DNA of 32,041 nucleotides, from assembly GCA_040401595.1 (NCBI GenBank), contig JBBAOE010000030.1, positions 1 through 32,041 of the forward strand, read 5' to 3'. The translations under genes and the position numbers were made by a program. The DNA is from RFPW01 sp040401595 (GTDB lineage: Bacteria > Pseudomonadota > Gammaproteobacteria > Burkholderiales > Burkholderiaceae_E). Under the pieces are notes generated by a model, which saw only the letters and a list, made by a program, of their open reading frames with translations, searched no databases and was not told the origin of the DNA. Shown here piece by piece: positions 7,912 through 15,912 of this stretch; within the stretch, counting starts at the first letter, position 1, and each line of letters opens with the position of its first letter.

Positions 7912-8162
7912 CAACGCCCCTTGCCGAACTCCGGTGGCTCACGCATCGGCTCGCGAGCTGGCAGATTGAGATCCATCCGGTCCGCAGGCGCTACTCGAGC
8001 ACGGATGGCAGCGGCGAGATTGCGTGGCGGTGCACCCTCGGCCATGACCCGACGCAGAATCTCTCGCGCCTCTTCTTCCATCGAACGGCCGCGCTCTGCA
8101 GCACGAACCCGCAGGCGTTGCTTGATGTCGTCGTCAAGATTACGAATCGTGATGCTGGCCAT
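7911..8162 (-). CDS. fitA: FitA-like ribbon-helix-helix antitoxin
   Basis: The 83-residue protein has the N-terminal ribbon-helix-helix pattern of FitA/VapB antitoxins (ASITIRNLDDDIKQRLRVRA, then EEEAREIL), which binds operator DNA as a dimer. The C-terminal tail (PADRMDLNLPAREP) would normally wrap the PIN toxin. Length is usual for the family. A GGAG ribosome-binding site lies nine bases before the ATG. The gene appears intact, but its partner toxin just downstream is deleted, so it is an orphan antitoxin. A perfect 25-bp palindrome 38 bases upstream is a likely autoregulatory operator. It could still neutralise related toxins or repress other promoters; that is inference. Confidence 0.85.
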   Translation of the reverse strand: MASITIRNLDDDIKQRLRVRAAERGRSMEEEAREILRRVMAEGAPPRNLAAAIRARVAPADRMDLNLPAREPMREPPEFGKGR

Positions 8163-8199
8163 GGCGGTGATCTCCAGTTCTCGATTGGATCGAGTGTAA

Positions 8200-8224
8200 T
8201 CGATGATTGCATTGCAATCATCGA
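8200..8224. promoter_or_regulatory. Perfect palindrome, probable FitA operator
   Basis: Twelve-base arms TCGATGATTGCA and TGCAATCATCGA flank a single central base. The site lies 38 bases upstream of the fitA-like start. A TACACT sequence on the minus strand (8193-8198) could be a -10 element between the operator and the gene. FitA-type antitoxins repress their own operons by binding inverted repeats, so this is the natural candidate site. Confidence 0.65.
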
Positions 8225-8237
8225 CCTCTAATCCATT

Positions 8238-8410
8238 TCAGCTAGGTCGCTCATCGTCGGAAACCGTTTGTCGGGGTAGCCTCGAGGCGGGTTTGCTCGA
8301 TTTCTTCTGAACGCAGTGCAACACCTAGACCGACTCGGCGATCTTGACCGTGTAAACCGCCCGGTACGAGCCTCCCAGCTTGTCTTCTACGCCACCCAAA
8401 GAATTGCGAG
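8238..8410 (-). pseudogene. Relic of a HigB/Gp49-like (RelE-type) toxin
   Basis: Directly after the glgP stop the minus strand reads DKLGGSYRAVYTVKIAESV, a TAG stop, then VLHCVQKKSS in the same frame. The Gp49-like toxin family has 'GDTYRAVYTVKFAEAVYVLHAFQKKSK', so the stop replaces the conserved tyrosine. Only the second half of the toxin is recognisable, and the part after QKKS has drifted before a TGA at 8238. The N-terminal half is absent, apparently replaced by the glgP end. The HigA-like relic at 6053-6187 is of the type that pairs with this toxin. Confidence 0.6.
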
Positions 8411-10891
8411 TCAACTCGCCATCTGGATGGGCTGGACGTGCCAGATGTCGCGCGCGTACTCAGCAATGGTGCGGTCAGACGAAAACGGGCCCATGCCCGC
8501 CACATTGCGCAGCGCCTTCCTAGCCCAGGCATCGGGCGTGCGGTACAGGGCATCGACCCGCTCCTGCGCGGCGATGTAACTGGTGTAGTCGGCCAGCAGC
8601 AGGTACTGGTCGCCCCAATTCACCAGCGCATCATAGATGGCGGTGTAGCGGCTGGGTTCCTCCGGGCTGAAGCGGCCGTCGCGAATGGCCTCAAGGACGC
8701 GCTGCAATTCGGTCTTGCGCGACAGGATGGCGCGGGGATGGTAGCCGGCGGCCCGGATGGCGGCCACCTCGGCCGTCGTATTACCGAAGATGAAAATGTT
8801 CTCGGCGCCCACGTTGGCCTGCAATTCGACATTGGCGCCATCGAGCGTGCCGATGGTGAGCGCACCATTGAGCGCAAACTTCATGTTGCCGGTGCCCGAA
8901 GCCTCAGTGCCCGCCGTCGAAATCTGCTCGGACAAATCGGCCGCCGGGATGATGAGTTCGGCCAGGCTGACGCTGTAGTTGGGGACGAACACCACCTTGA
9001 GCTGATCGGCCACCCGGGTGTCGGCATTGACGGTTTTAGCCACATCGTTGATGAGTTGGATGATCAGCTTGGCCATGTGATAGGCCGAGGCCGCCTTGCC
9101 GGCAAAGATCACCACGCGCGGCACGGTGACGGCACCGGGCTGTTCCAGCAGTCGCAGGTAACGCGTCACCACATGCAGTACGTTGAGCAGTTGACGTTTG
9201 TACTCATGAATCCGTTTGATCTGCACATCAAACAGTGCCTCGGTGGACACGCTGATGGCCATGTGCTGTTGCAGCCAGGCGGCCAGTCGCTGCTTATTGG
9301 CCTTCTTGGCCTGGCTGACCGCAGCAATGAGGGTCGGGTCATTCAGATGGGGCTGCAGCGCGCTCAAGCCGGACAGGTCGCGGCGCCAGTCGCGCCCGAT
9401 ACGGGCGTCAAGGACGCCCGAGAGGGCTGGGTTGGCCAGTGCCAGCCAGCGCCGGGGCGTGATGCCATTGGTCTTGTTGTTGAAGCGCCTGGGCCACAGG
9501 CTAGCGAAGTCAGCAAAGATGGACTGCTGCATCAGCTCGGAGTGAAGCGCCGACACGCCATTGATCGAGTGGCTGGCCAGCACCGCCAGGTAGGCCATGC
9601 GCACGCGACGTTCACCGGTCTCGTCAATCAGCGATACGCGCCGCATCAGCGCGATGTCGGGCCCATGCTGTTGCGTCAGTTGCGTCAAAAAGTGGGCATT
9701 AATGTCAAAAATGATCTGCAGATGGCGCGGCAGCACCCGGCCCAGCACCTCCACCGGCCAGGTCTCGAGTGCCTCATGCATGAGCGTGTGGTTGGTGTAC
9801 GAGAACACGCCCTGGCACAGGCGCCAGGCGTCGGCCCAGGGCAGATGGTGTTCGTCAAGCAACAGGCGCATCAACTCGGGGATGGCCAGCACCGGGTGGG
9901 TGTCGTTCAGGTGGATGCTGACCTTGGCACTGAGCTGGTCGAAGGTGCTGTGCTGGCGCAGATAGCGGCGCAACAGGTCCTGCACGCTGGCGCTGACGAA
10001 GAAATACTCCTGATGCAAACGCAATTCGCGCCCCGACGGGGTGGAGTCGTCGGGGTACAGCACCCGTGACACATTTTCTGAATGGTTCTTGCGCTCCACC
10101 GCTGCCAAGTAGTTGCCGCGGTTGAAGGCATTGAGGTCGATCTCCTCGGTGGCCTTGGCCGACCACAGGCGCAGCGTGTTGGTGGCCTGGGTGCCGTAGC
10201 CGGGGATGATGGTGTCATAGGCCATGGCGCGCACATCATGGCTGTCCACCCATTCGTGCCGGTCGCCGTGGCGGACCACGTGGCCGCCGAACTGGATTCG
10301 ATACGTGACCTCGGGCCGGGGAAATTCCCAGGGATTGGTGGCATTGAGCCAGTAGTCGGGCACCTCCACCTGGCGGCCGTCAACAACGGTTTGACGGAAC
10401 ATGCCGTAGTCGTAGCGGATGCCGTAGCCGTGACCCGGGATGCCGAGCGTGGCCATCGAGTCCAAAAAACAGGCCGCCAGCCGGCCCAGCCCGCCGTTGC
10501 CCAGCGCGGCGTCGGGTTCCAGCTCGACCACGGCATCCATGTCCACACCCAGCTCAGCCAGCGCCTTGTGCAACGTGGCGTGCAGGTCGAGCGCAATCAG
10601 GGCATTGCTGAAGGTGCGCCCCATCAGGAACTCCATCGACAGGTAATACACGCGCTTCACGTCCTGCCCGTTTTTGGCGCGGGTGGTGCGCATCCAGCGC
10701 TCCACCAACTGGTCGCGTACCGCATAGGCGGCTGCGTGCAGCCAATCCACGGGCTTGGCCGCCTCGGGGTCTTTGCCGACCGTGAACAGCAGCTTGTTGG
10801 CAATGGCGCGCTTGAGCGCCGCCAGATCGCGGGCGGGTGAATCGACGTCAAAGCTGGCGGGCCCGGCGAAGGGCGTCATGGGGGCGTTCAT
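8411..10891 (-). CDS. glgP: Glycogen phosphorylase
   Basis: The 826-residue product has the full length of bacterial glycogen/maltodextrin phosphorylase. It releases glucose 1-phosphate from non-reducing chain ends using pyridoxal phosphate. Seen in sequence are the glycine-rich LGNGGLGRLAACFLDSMATL segment near the N-terminus, the conserved NDTHP motif in the middle, and the PLP site EASGTGNMKFALNG with lysine K671. I start at the ATG at 10891 (MNAPMTPFAG) because the longer frame upstream overlaps glgA and encodes low-complexity residues. A second ATG at 10879 is possible, and no strong ribosome-binding site is seen for either. It is the last gene of the glycogen operon, 34 bases after glgA. 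A toxin relic follows its stop at once and no clear terminator is visible. Confidence 0.95.
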   Translation of the reverse strand: MNAPMTPFAGPASFDVDSPARDLAALKRAIANKLLFTVGKDPEAAKPVDWLHAAAYAVRDQLVERWMRTTRAKNGQDVKRVYYLSMEFLMGRTFSNALIALDLHATLHKALAELGVDMDAVVELEPDAALGNGGLGRLAACFLDSMATLGIPGHGYGIRYDYGMFRQTVVDGRQVEVPDYWLNATNPWEFPRPEVTYRIQFGGHVVRHGDRHEWVDSHDVRAMAYDTIIPGYGTQATNTLRLWSAKATEEIDLNAFNRGNYLAAVERKNHSENVSRVLYPDDSTPSGRELRLHQEYFFVSASVQDLLRRYLRQHSTFDQLSAKVSIHLNDTHPVLAIPELMRLLLDEHHLPWADAWRLCQGVFSYTNHTLMHEALETWPVEVLGRVLPRHLQIIFDINAHFLTQLTQQHGPDIALMRRVSLIDETGERRVRMAYLAVLASHSINGVSALHSELMQQSIFADFASLWPRRFNNKTNGITPRRWLALANPALSGVLDARIGRDWRRDLSGLSALQPHLNDPTLIAAVSQAKKANKQRLAAWLQQHMAISVSTEALFDVQIKRIHEYKRQLLNVLHVVTRYLRLLEQPGAVTVPRVVIFAGKAASAYHMAKLIIQLINDVAKTVNADTRVADQLKVVFVPNYSVSLAELIIPAADLSEQISTAGTEASGTGNMKFALNGALTIGTLDGANVELQANVGAENIFIFGNTTAEVAAIRAAGYHPRAILSRKTELQRVLEAIRDGRFSPEEPSRYTAIYDALVNWGDQYLLLADYTSYIAAQERVDALYRTPDAWARKALRNVAGMGPFSSDRTIAEYARDIWHVQPIQMAS

Positions 10892-10925
10892 GGGAGGTTC
10901 GATCAATGGAGAAAAGGTTAAAGAT

Positions 10926-12395
10926 TCAGGCAGCAACCAGGCGCTGGTAAAGGGCCCGGTAGGCTTGGGCGGCCGGCGCCCAAGCCAGTGGCTGGCGCAT
11001 GCCGGTCTGCCGCACCCGGGCCCAGGCGGCGGGCTTGCGGTACAGGGCAAAGGCCCGCCGCAGCGCGTGCTGGTAGGCGGCGTCGGTGAAGGGGCCAAAC
11101 ACAAAACCGGTGGCGGTCTCGTCCTCTAACGTGGCCAGATCGGCATCGGTCACGGTGTCAGCCAGGCCGCCCACCTCGCGCACCAGCGGCAGGCTACCGT
11201 ACTTTAGCCCGTACATCTGGGTCAGGCCGCAGGGCTCGAACAGCGAAGGCACCAGAGTAACGTCGCTGCCGGCAAAGATGCGGTGGGCCAGGGCCTCGTC
11301 ATAGCCCAGGTGCACCGCGACGCGGCCCGGATGGCGCTGGCTCTGTTGATGCAGGGCCTGCTCCAGGTCGGCGTCGCCGCTGCCGAGCACCAGCAATTGC
11401 CCACCGCGCGCCACGATTTCATCCACCCCCGCAAGCACCATGGGCAGGCCCTTTTGCTCGGTGATTCGGCTGACCATCGCAAACAGCGGCGCATCGGCCT
11501 GCTGGGCCAGCCCGCTATGGCCTTGCAGAGCGGCCTTGCAGAGGGCCTTGCCCGCCAGGCGCTCAGGCCGGTAGCGGTGGCTGATGAGGGCGTCTGTGGC
11601 CGGGTTCCACACCGCCTCATCCACCGCGTTGAGAATGCCAGTCAGCCGGTCACGCCGGGCGCGCAGCAGGCCGTCCAGGCCGCAGCCCTGCTCCGGGGTC
11701 TGGATTTCACGGGCGTAGCTCGGGCTGACCGTGCTCAGCTGGTCGGCGTAGTACAGGCCGGCTTTCATGAAAGACACCTGGCCATGGAATTCAAGGCCGT
11801 CGACCGCAAAGGCGGCGGCCGGCAAGCCGAGTTCACCAAACACCGAGGCATCGAAAACACCCTGGTAGGCCAGGTTGTGAACGGTAAACAGGCTGGGCAC
11901 GGAGGCCGCTTCCGGGCCAGGCCAGAGCTTGAGGCAAGCGGGCGCCAGTGCCGCATGCCAATCGTGGCAGTGCACCAGCTGCGGGGCCCAGTCGCCATCG
12001 AGTCCGTAGGCCAGATGGGCCGCCGCCCAGCCCAGTGCGGCAAAGCGGCGGTGGTTGTCGGCATAGGGGCGACGTCCGGCGTCTTCGTAAGGATTACCGG
12101 GCCGATCAAACAAGCCTGGCGCGTCCAACACATAGGCACTCAGCGGCCCGGCGCCTCCCGGCACGCCATCGAGCTGGCCCAGGCGCACGGCAACCGCTTC
12201 GCCCCAGGGCGTTCGAAATTCACCCACCACGCGTGAGGCCTGCAACGCCTGCCCGATGGCCGGAAAACCCGGCAACAATGCGCGCACGTTGCAACCCAAA
12301 CCGGCCAGGGCCTGCGGCAAGGCGCCGGCAATGTCGGCTAAACCGCCGGTCTTGAGCAGCGGAAAAATTTCGGCACTGACCTGCAGAACACGCAT
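10926..12395 (-). CDS. glgA: Glycogen synthase (ADP-glucose)
   Basis: The 489-residue protein is a GT5-family glycogen synthase that adds glucose from ADP-glucose to the growing alpha-1,4 chain in the cytoplasm. The N-terminal KTGGLADIAGALP contains the lysine and glycine loop that hold ADP-glucose. The C-terminal half has PSLFEPCGLTQMYGLKYG followed by VREVGGLADTV, the conserved EX7E region of the retaining glycosyltransferase fold. Length is normal for the bacterial enzyme. It starts at ATG 12395, 16 bases after glgC, with a GGAG-type ribosome-binding site. It sits between glgC, which makes its substrate, and glgP. Confidence 0.95.
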   Translation of the reverse strand: MRVLQVSAEIFPLLKTGGLADIAGALPQALAGLGCNVRALLPGFPAIGQALQASRVVGEFRTPWGEAVAVRLGQLDGVPGGAGPLSAYVLDAPGLFDRPGNPYEDAGRRPYADNHRRFAALGWAAAHLAYGLDGDWAPQLVHCHDWHAALAPACLKLWPGPEAASVPSLFTVHNLAYQGVFDASVFGELGLPAAAFAVDGLEFHGQVSFMKAGLYYADQLSTVSPSYAREIQTPEQGCGLDGLLRARRDRLTGILNAVDEAVWNPATDALISHRYRPERLAGKALCKAALQGHSGLAQQADAPLFAMVSRITEQKGLPMVLAGVDEIVARGGQLLVLGSGDADLEQALHQQSQRHPGRVAVHLGYDEALAHRIFAGSDVTLVPSLFEPCGLTQMYGLKYGSLPLVREVGGLADTVTDADLATLEDETATGFVFGPFTDAAYQHALRRAFALYRKPAAWARVRQTGMRQPLAWAPAAQAYRALYQRLVAA

Positions 12396-12411
12396 ACTCG
12401 GGCGCTCCGCT

Positions 12412-13743
12412 TCAGGCCGGTGCCTTGGCCAGCCGGCTGAGCATGCTGCTCGTGACCAGCACCACGCCGTTGCTGGTGCGCTCGAACCGGCGGGCGTCGA
12501 GCTCGGGGTCGTCGCCGATCACCAGCCCCTCGGGCAGGTTACAACCGCGGTCCACCACCACCTTGCTGATGCGACAGCCGCGACCGATGGTGGTGTTGGG
12601 CAGCAGCACCGCCTGGTCGATGTGGCAGTAGGAGTGCACCCGCACGCTGGAAAACAGCACCGAGTTGCTGACATTGGAACCAGACACAATACAGCCGCCC
12701 GACACCATGGTGTTGATCGCCAGGCCATGCTTGCCCTGAGCATCCTGCACAAACTTGGCCGGCGGCAGTTGGCGCTGATTGGTCCAGATCGGCCAGTCGT
12801 TGTCATAGATGTCGAGCTCGGGCGTGACCGATGCCAAGTCGAGGTTGGCCTCCCAAAACGCATCAAGGGTACCGACATCGCGCCAGTAGGGCTTGGCCTG
12901 GGCCGAGGTGGAGACGCAGGACATCGAGAACGGATGCGCCTGGGCCTTACCCTCGCGCACCGCCACCGGAATCACGTCCTTGCCAAAGTCATGGCTGGAC
13001 GCGGGATTGGCCAGGTCCTCATCCAACAGGCGGTACAGGTAAGCAGCATTGAAAATGTAAATACCCATACTGGCCAGCGACATGGCCTCGTTGGCCGACA
13101 TGCCCGGGACGCCCGGCATACCCGGGATGCCCGGCGGCTGGGCCGGCTTTTCGACAAAGTCAATGATCTTACGTTGGTCGTCGATGGCCATCACGCCAAA
13201 CGCGGAGGCCTCGGCCCGCGGCACCTCGATGCAGCCCACGGTACATTCGGCACCGCTGCTGACGTGGTCTTGCAACATCAGCGAATAGTCCATTTTGTAG
13301 ACATGGTCGCCCGCCAGCACCACGATGTACTCGGGGTTACTGGACTGGACGATATCGAGGTTTTGGTAGATCGCATCTGCGGTGCCGCGGTACCAATGCT
13401 CGTCATCCAGGCGTTGCTGGGCCGGCAGCAGGTCCACCATTTCATTCAGTTCGGCGCGCAAAAAGCTCCAGCCGCGCTGCAGGTGGCGCAGCAGGGAGTG
13501 CGACTTGTACTGGGTGATGACGCCGATGCGGCGAATGCCGGAGTTGACGCAGTTGGAGAGCGAGAAATCAATGATGCGAAATTTGCCGCCAAAGTAGACC
13601 GCCGGCTTGGCGCGCCGGTCGGTCAGCTGCCTCAGGCGCGAGCCACGCCCGCCAGCGAGCACCAGCGCGATGGTGCGTCGCACCAACATGTGCGGCTGCG
13701 ACTGCCGGTCAATGGTGGCAAGGGCTCTGGTGTTGTCTTGCAT
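12412..13743 (-). CDS. glgC: Glucose-1-phosphate adenylyltransferase (ADP-glucose pyrophosphorylase)
   Basis: The 443-residue enzyme makes ADP-glucose from ATP and glucose 1-phosphate, the committed and normally allosterically controlled step of glycogen synthesis. The N-terminal nucleotide-binding loop LVLAGGRGSRLRQLTDRRAKPAV is intact. The FRIIDFSLSNCVNSG segment and the later beta-helix part with repeated 'isoleucine-patch' turns (VSGGCIVSGSNVSNSV) are as in the family. After VEKPAQPP there is a short PGIPGMPGVPGM insertion, where relatives usually have a different short loop. A good AGGAGA ribosome-binding site lies six bases before the ATG. The gene is 51 bases downstream of glgX and 16 bases upstream of glgA. 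Confidence 0.95.
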   Translation of the reverse strand: MQDNTRALATIDRQSQPHMLVRRTIALVLAGGRGSRLRQLTDRRAKPAVYFGGKFRIIDFSLSNCVNSGIRRIGVITQYKSHSLLRHLQRGWSFLRAELNEMVDLLPAQQRLDDEHWYRGTADAIYQNLDIVQSSNPEYIVVLAGDHVYKMDYSLMLQDHVSSGAECTVGCIEVPRAEASAFGVMAIDDQRKIIDFVEKPAQPPGIPGMPGVPGMSANEAMSLASMGIYIFNAAYLYRLLDEDLANPASSHDFGKDVIPVAVREGKAQAHPFSMSCVSTSAQAKPYWRDVGTLDAFWEANLDLASVTPELDIYDNDWPIWTNQRQLPPAKFVQDAQGKHGLAINTMVSGGCIVSGSNVSNSVLFSSVRVHSYCHIDQAVLLPNTTIGRGCRISKVVVDRGCNLPEGLVIGDDPELDARRFERTSNGVVLVTSSMLSRLAKAPA

Positions 13744-13794
13744 GGTTGTCTCCTGGCTGGCGGGTCAGTGGGCTGTTGTTGTTTTTTCAGGGGA

Positions 13795-15912
13795 TCAGGC
13801 CGAACTCGACTCTGCCACAGCCATCCAGAGGGCGCCGGGCGCGACGTCTTCGGTGGGCCTGAGCCAGAGTCCCGCTGCGGCGGGGGCGCTGGGGTCGGGG
13901 GCGGCGGTGTCAAGCCGCAAGCGCCAGGCACCTGGCGGCAAGGTGAAGCAGACGGGGTTGGGCTCCGGGTTGAACAGCAACAGCACGCTCTGCCCTACGC
14001 CCTGCAGGCGCAAGCTCAGCGCCTGACTGTGGGGCTCCTCCCAGGCCGAGGCGCTCATGGGCTGGCCGCCAGCTGTCCACCAGCCTGCCTGCGGACCCTG
14101 GTCAGAAGCCCCGGTCTGCCACCAATGTCTGGCCTGCAGCACAGCCAGTCCCTGGCGCAGCGCCAGCGCGGCTTGCACAAAAGCACACAGCCCGCGGTCG
14201 GCCCGTGCCCAGTTGAGCCAGGTGGTCGGGTTGTCCTGGCAGTAGGCGTTGTTATTGCCCCCCTGGCTGTGCCCGAACTCGTCACCGGCCAGCAGCATCG
14301 GCGTACCCAGCGACAGCACCAAGCTAGCCAGCAGGACCCGCTGCTGGCGGGCACGCCGGTCGAGCACCGAGGGCGCGTCGGTCTCGCCCTCGACGCCGTT
14401 GTTGGTGCTGAGATTATCGGCGTGTCCGTCCCGGTTGTCCTCGCCATTGGCGTGGTTGTGTCGCTGCGCATAACTCACCAGATCGCGCAACGTGAAGCCG
14501 TCATGGGCGGTGATGAAGTTGACGCTGCTGTGGGGGCCGCGCCCAGCCTGACCAAACACATCGCTGGAGCCCGCCAGCCGATTGGCAAAGGCACCGCGGC
14601 TGCTATGGCGGTGCAGCCAGAAGCGGCGCTGGGTGTCACGGTAGCGGTCGTTCCACTCCAGCCAGCCCGGCGGAAAGGCACCAAGCTGATAACCACCGGC
14701 GCCGATGTCCCAAGGCTCGGCAATCATCAGGCGCTGGCCTAGCACCGGGTCGCTGGCGATGGCTTGCAGCAGAGGTGCATCGGGCTGAAAGCGGCCTTGA
14801 ACCTCATCACCGCCGCGCGCCAGCACCGGGGCCAGGTCAAAGCGAAACCCATCCACGCCAAATTCGACGACCCAGCGGCGCAGGCTCTCCAGCACGGTGC
14901 GCCGCACCAGCGGCTGGTCGAAGTTGAGGCAGTTGCCGCAGCCGGTCCAGTTGGCGTAACCACTGCGCTCGTGCGGCAGCAGGCGGTAATACAGTGCGTT
15001 GTCGATGCCCCGCAGCGACAGCGTCGGGCCCCACTCGTCAAGCTCGGCCGTGTGGTTATAGACCACGTCGAGCACCACCTCAAGCCCAGCACCGTGCAGG
15101 GCTTCGACCATGGCGCGAAACTCGGTTCGGGCATCGCTGGCGGGACCGTCGCTGGCGTAGCGCGCCTCGGGCGCACTCCAGGCCACCGGGCTGTAACCCC
15201 AGTAGTTGCTCATGCCCAGCGCCTGCAGCCGCGCCTCGTCGGCACGGTGCGCCACCGGCATCAGGCACACCGTGGTCACCCCCAAGGACTGCAGATGGGC
15301 CAGCACCGCCGGGTGTGCCAGGCCAGCATAGCGGCCGCGCTGGCTGGCTGGCACCTCCGGGTGCAGCGCGGTGAAGCCCTTGATGTGCAGCTCGTAGATC
15401 ACACGCCGGGCCGGGTCAGGCTGCGGCCGGGGGGCGCTGGGCTGGGGCAAATCTGCCACGACCCGCGCCTTGAGCGCAGTGGCGGCGTTGTCGCGCAGGT
15501 CGGGCAGAGCGCCCGAGGGGCTGCGGGGGTCGTGCCCCAGATACAGGTCGTCGCCGGTGTAGTGGCCCAGCACCGCACGAGCGGCAGGGTCGAGCAGCAG
15601 TTTGGCGGGGTTGAACCGGTGCCCCTCGCGCGGGGCCCAGGGTCCATGCACGCGCCAGCCATACACCAGACCAGCCCCAATGCCCGGCCCCAGCGGCAGG
15701 GCGCCGATCCAGACGCCGTTCTGCGGTTCAGGCATGCGCAGGCGCACGGTCTCTCGCTGACCGGCAGCGTCAAACAGGCACAGTTCCACGGCCGTGGCAT
15801 GTGGCGCGGCCAACGCGAACTGGATGGCGTCACGGCCGAGTTGGGCACCGAGCAGCGCGCCGTCGCCCGGCTGCAGGGCCGGTGCACCGGACAGTGCAGC
15901 GCTGGTGCTCAT
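13795..15912 (-). CDS. glgX: Glycogen debranching enzyme GlgX
   Basis: This 705-residue GH13 enzyme hydrolyses alpha-1,6 branch stubs left by phosphorylase. The order is an N-terminal CBM48-like domain, then the catalytic barrel. The barrel carries VVYNHTAELDEWGP, the nucleophile D359 in GFRFDLAPVLARGG, the acid/base E399 in MIAEPWDIGAGGYQ, and FITAHDGFTLRDLVSY near the end of the barrel. Length fits GlgX. I start at the ATG at 15912, which overlaps the glgB stop as ATGA, implying translational coupling. A longer frame running back into glgB has no homology and was discarded. It lies between glgB and glgC. Confidence 0.95.
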   Translation of the reverse strand: MSTSAALSGAPALQPGDGALLGAQLGRDAIQFALAAPHATAVELCLFDAAGQRETVRLRMPEPQNGVWIGALPLGPGIGAGLVYGWRVHGPWAPREGHRFNPAKLLLDPAARAVLGHYTGDDLYLGHDPRSPSGALPDLRDNAATALKARVVADLPQPSAPRPQPDPARRVIYELHIKGFTALHPEVPASQRGRYAGLAHPAVLAHLQSLGVTTVCLMPVAHRADEARLQALGMSNYWGYSPVAWSAPEARYASDGPASDARTEFRAMVEALHGAGLEVVLDVVYNHTAELDEWGPTLSLRGIDNALYYRLLPHERSGYANWTGCGNCLNFDQPLVRRTVLESLRRWVVEFGVDGFRFDLAPVLARGGDEVQGRFQPDAPLLQAIASDPVLGQRLMIAEPWDIGAGGYQLGAFPPGWLEWNDRYRDTQRRFWLHRHSSRGAFANRLAGSSDVFGQAGRGPHSSVNFITAHDGFTLRDLVSYAQRHNHANGEDNRDGHADNLSTNNGVEGETDAPSVLDRRARQQRVLLASLVLSLGTPMLLAGDEFGHSQGGNNNAYCQDNPTTWLNWARADRGLCAFVQAALALRQGLAVLQARHWWQTGASDQGPQAGWWTAGGQPMSASAWEEPHSQALSLRLQGVGQSVLLLFNPEPNPVCFTLPPGAWRLRLDTAAPDPSAPAAAGLWLRPTEDVAPGALWMAVAESSSA

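Noticed and set aside
13099..13135. Short tandem DNA repeat considered as a repeat array
   Set aside because: The 9-base units are in frame within glgC and encode a PG-rich loop; unit size and lack of spacers exclude a CRISPR array.
12256..14742. An 828-codon open frame on the plus strand
   Set aside because: It lies antisense to glgC, glgX and the end of glgA, which have full family motifs. It has no recognisable domain and reflects GC-rich codon bias.
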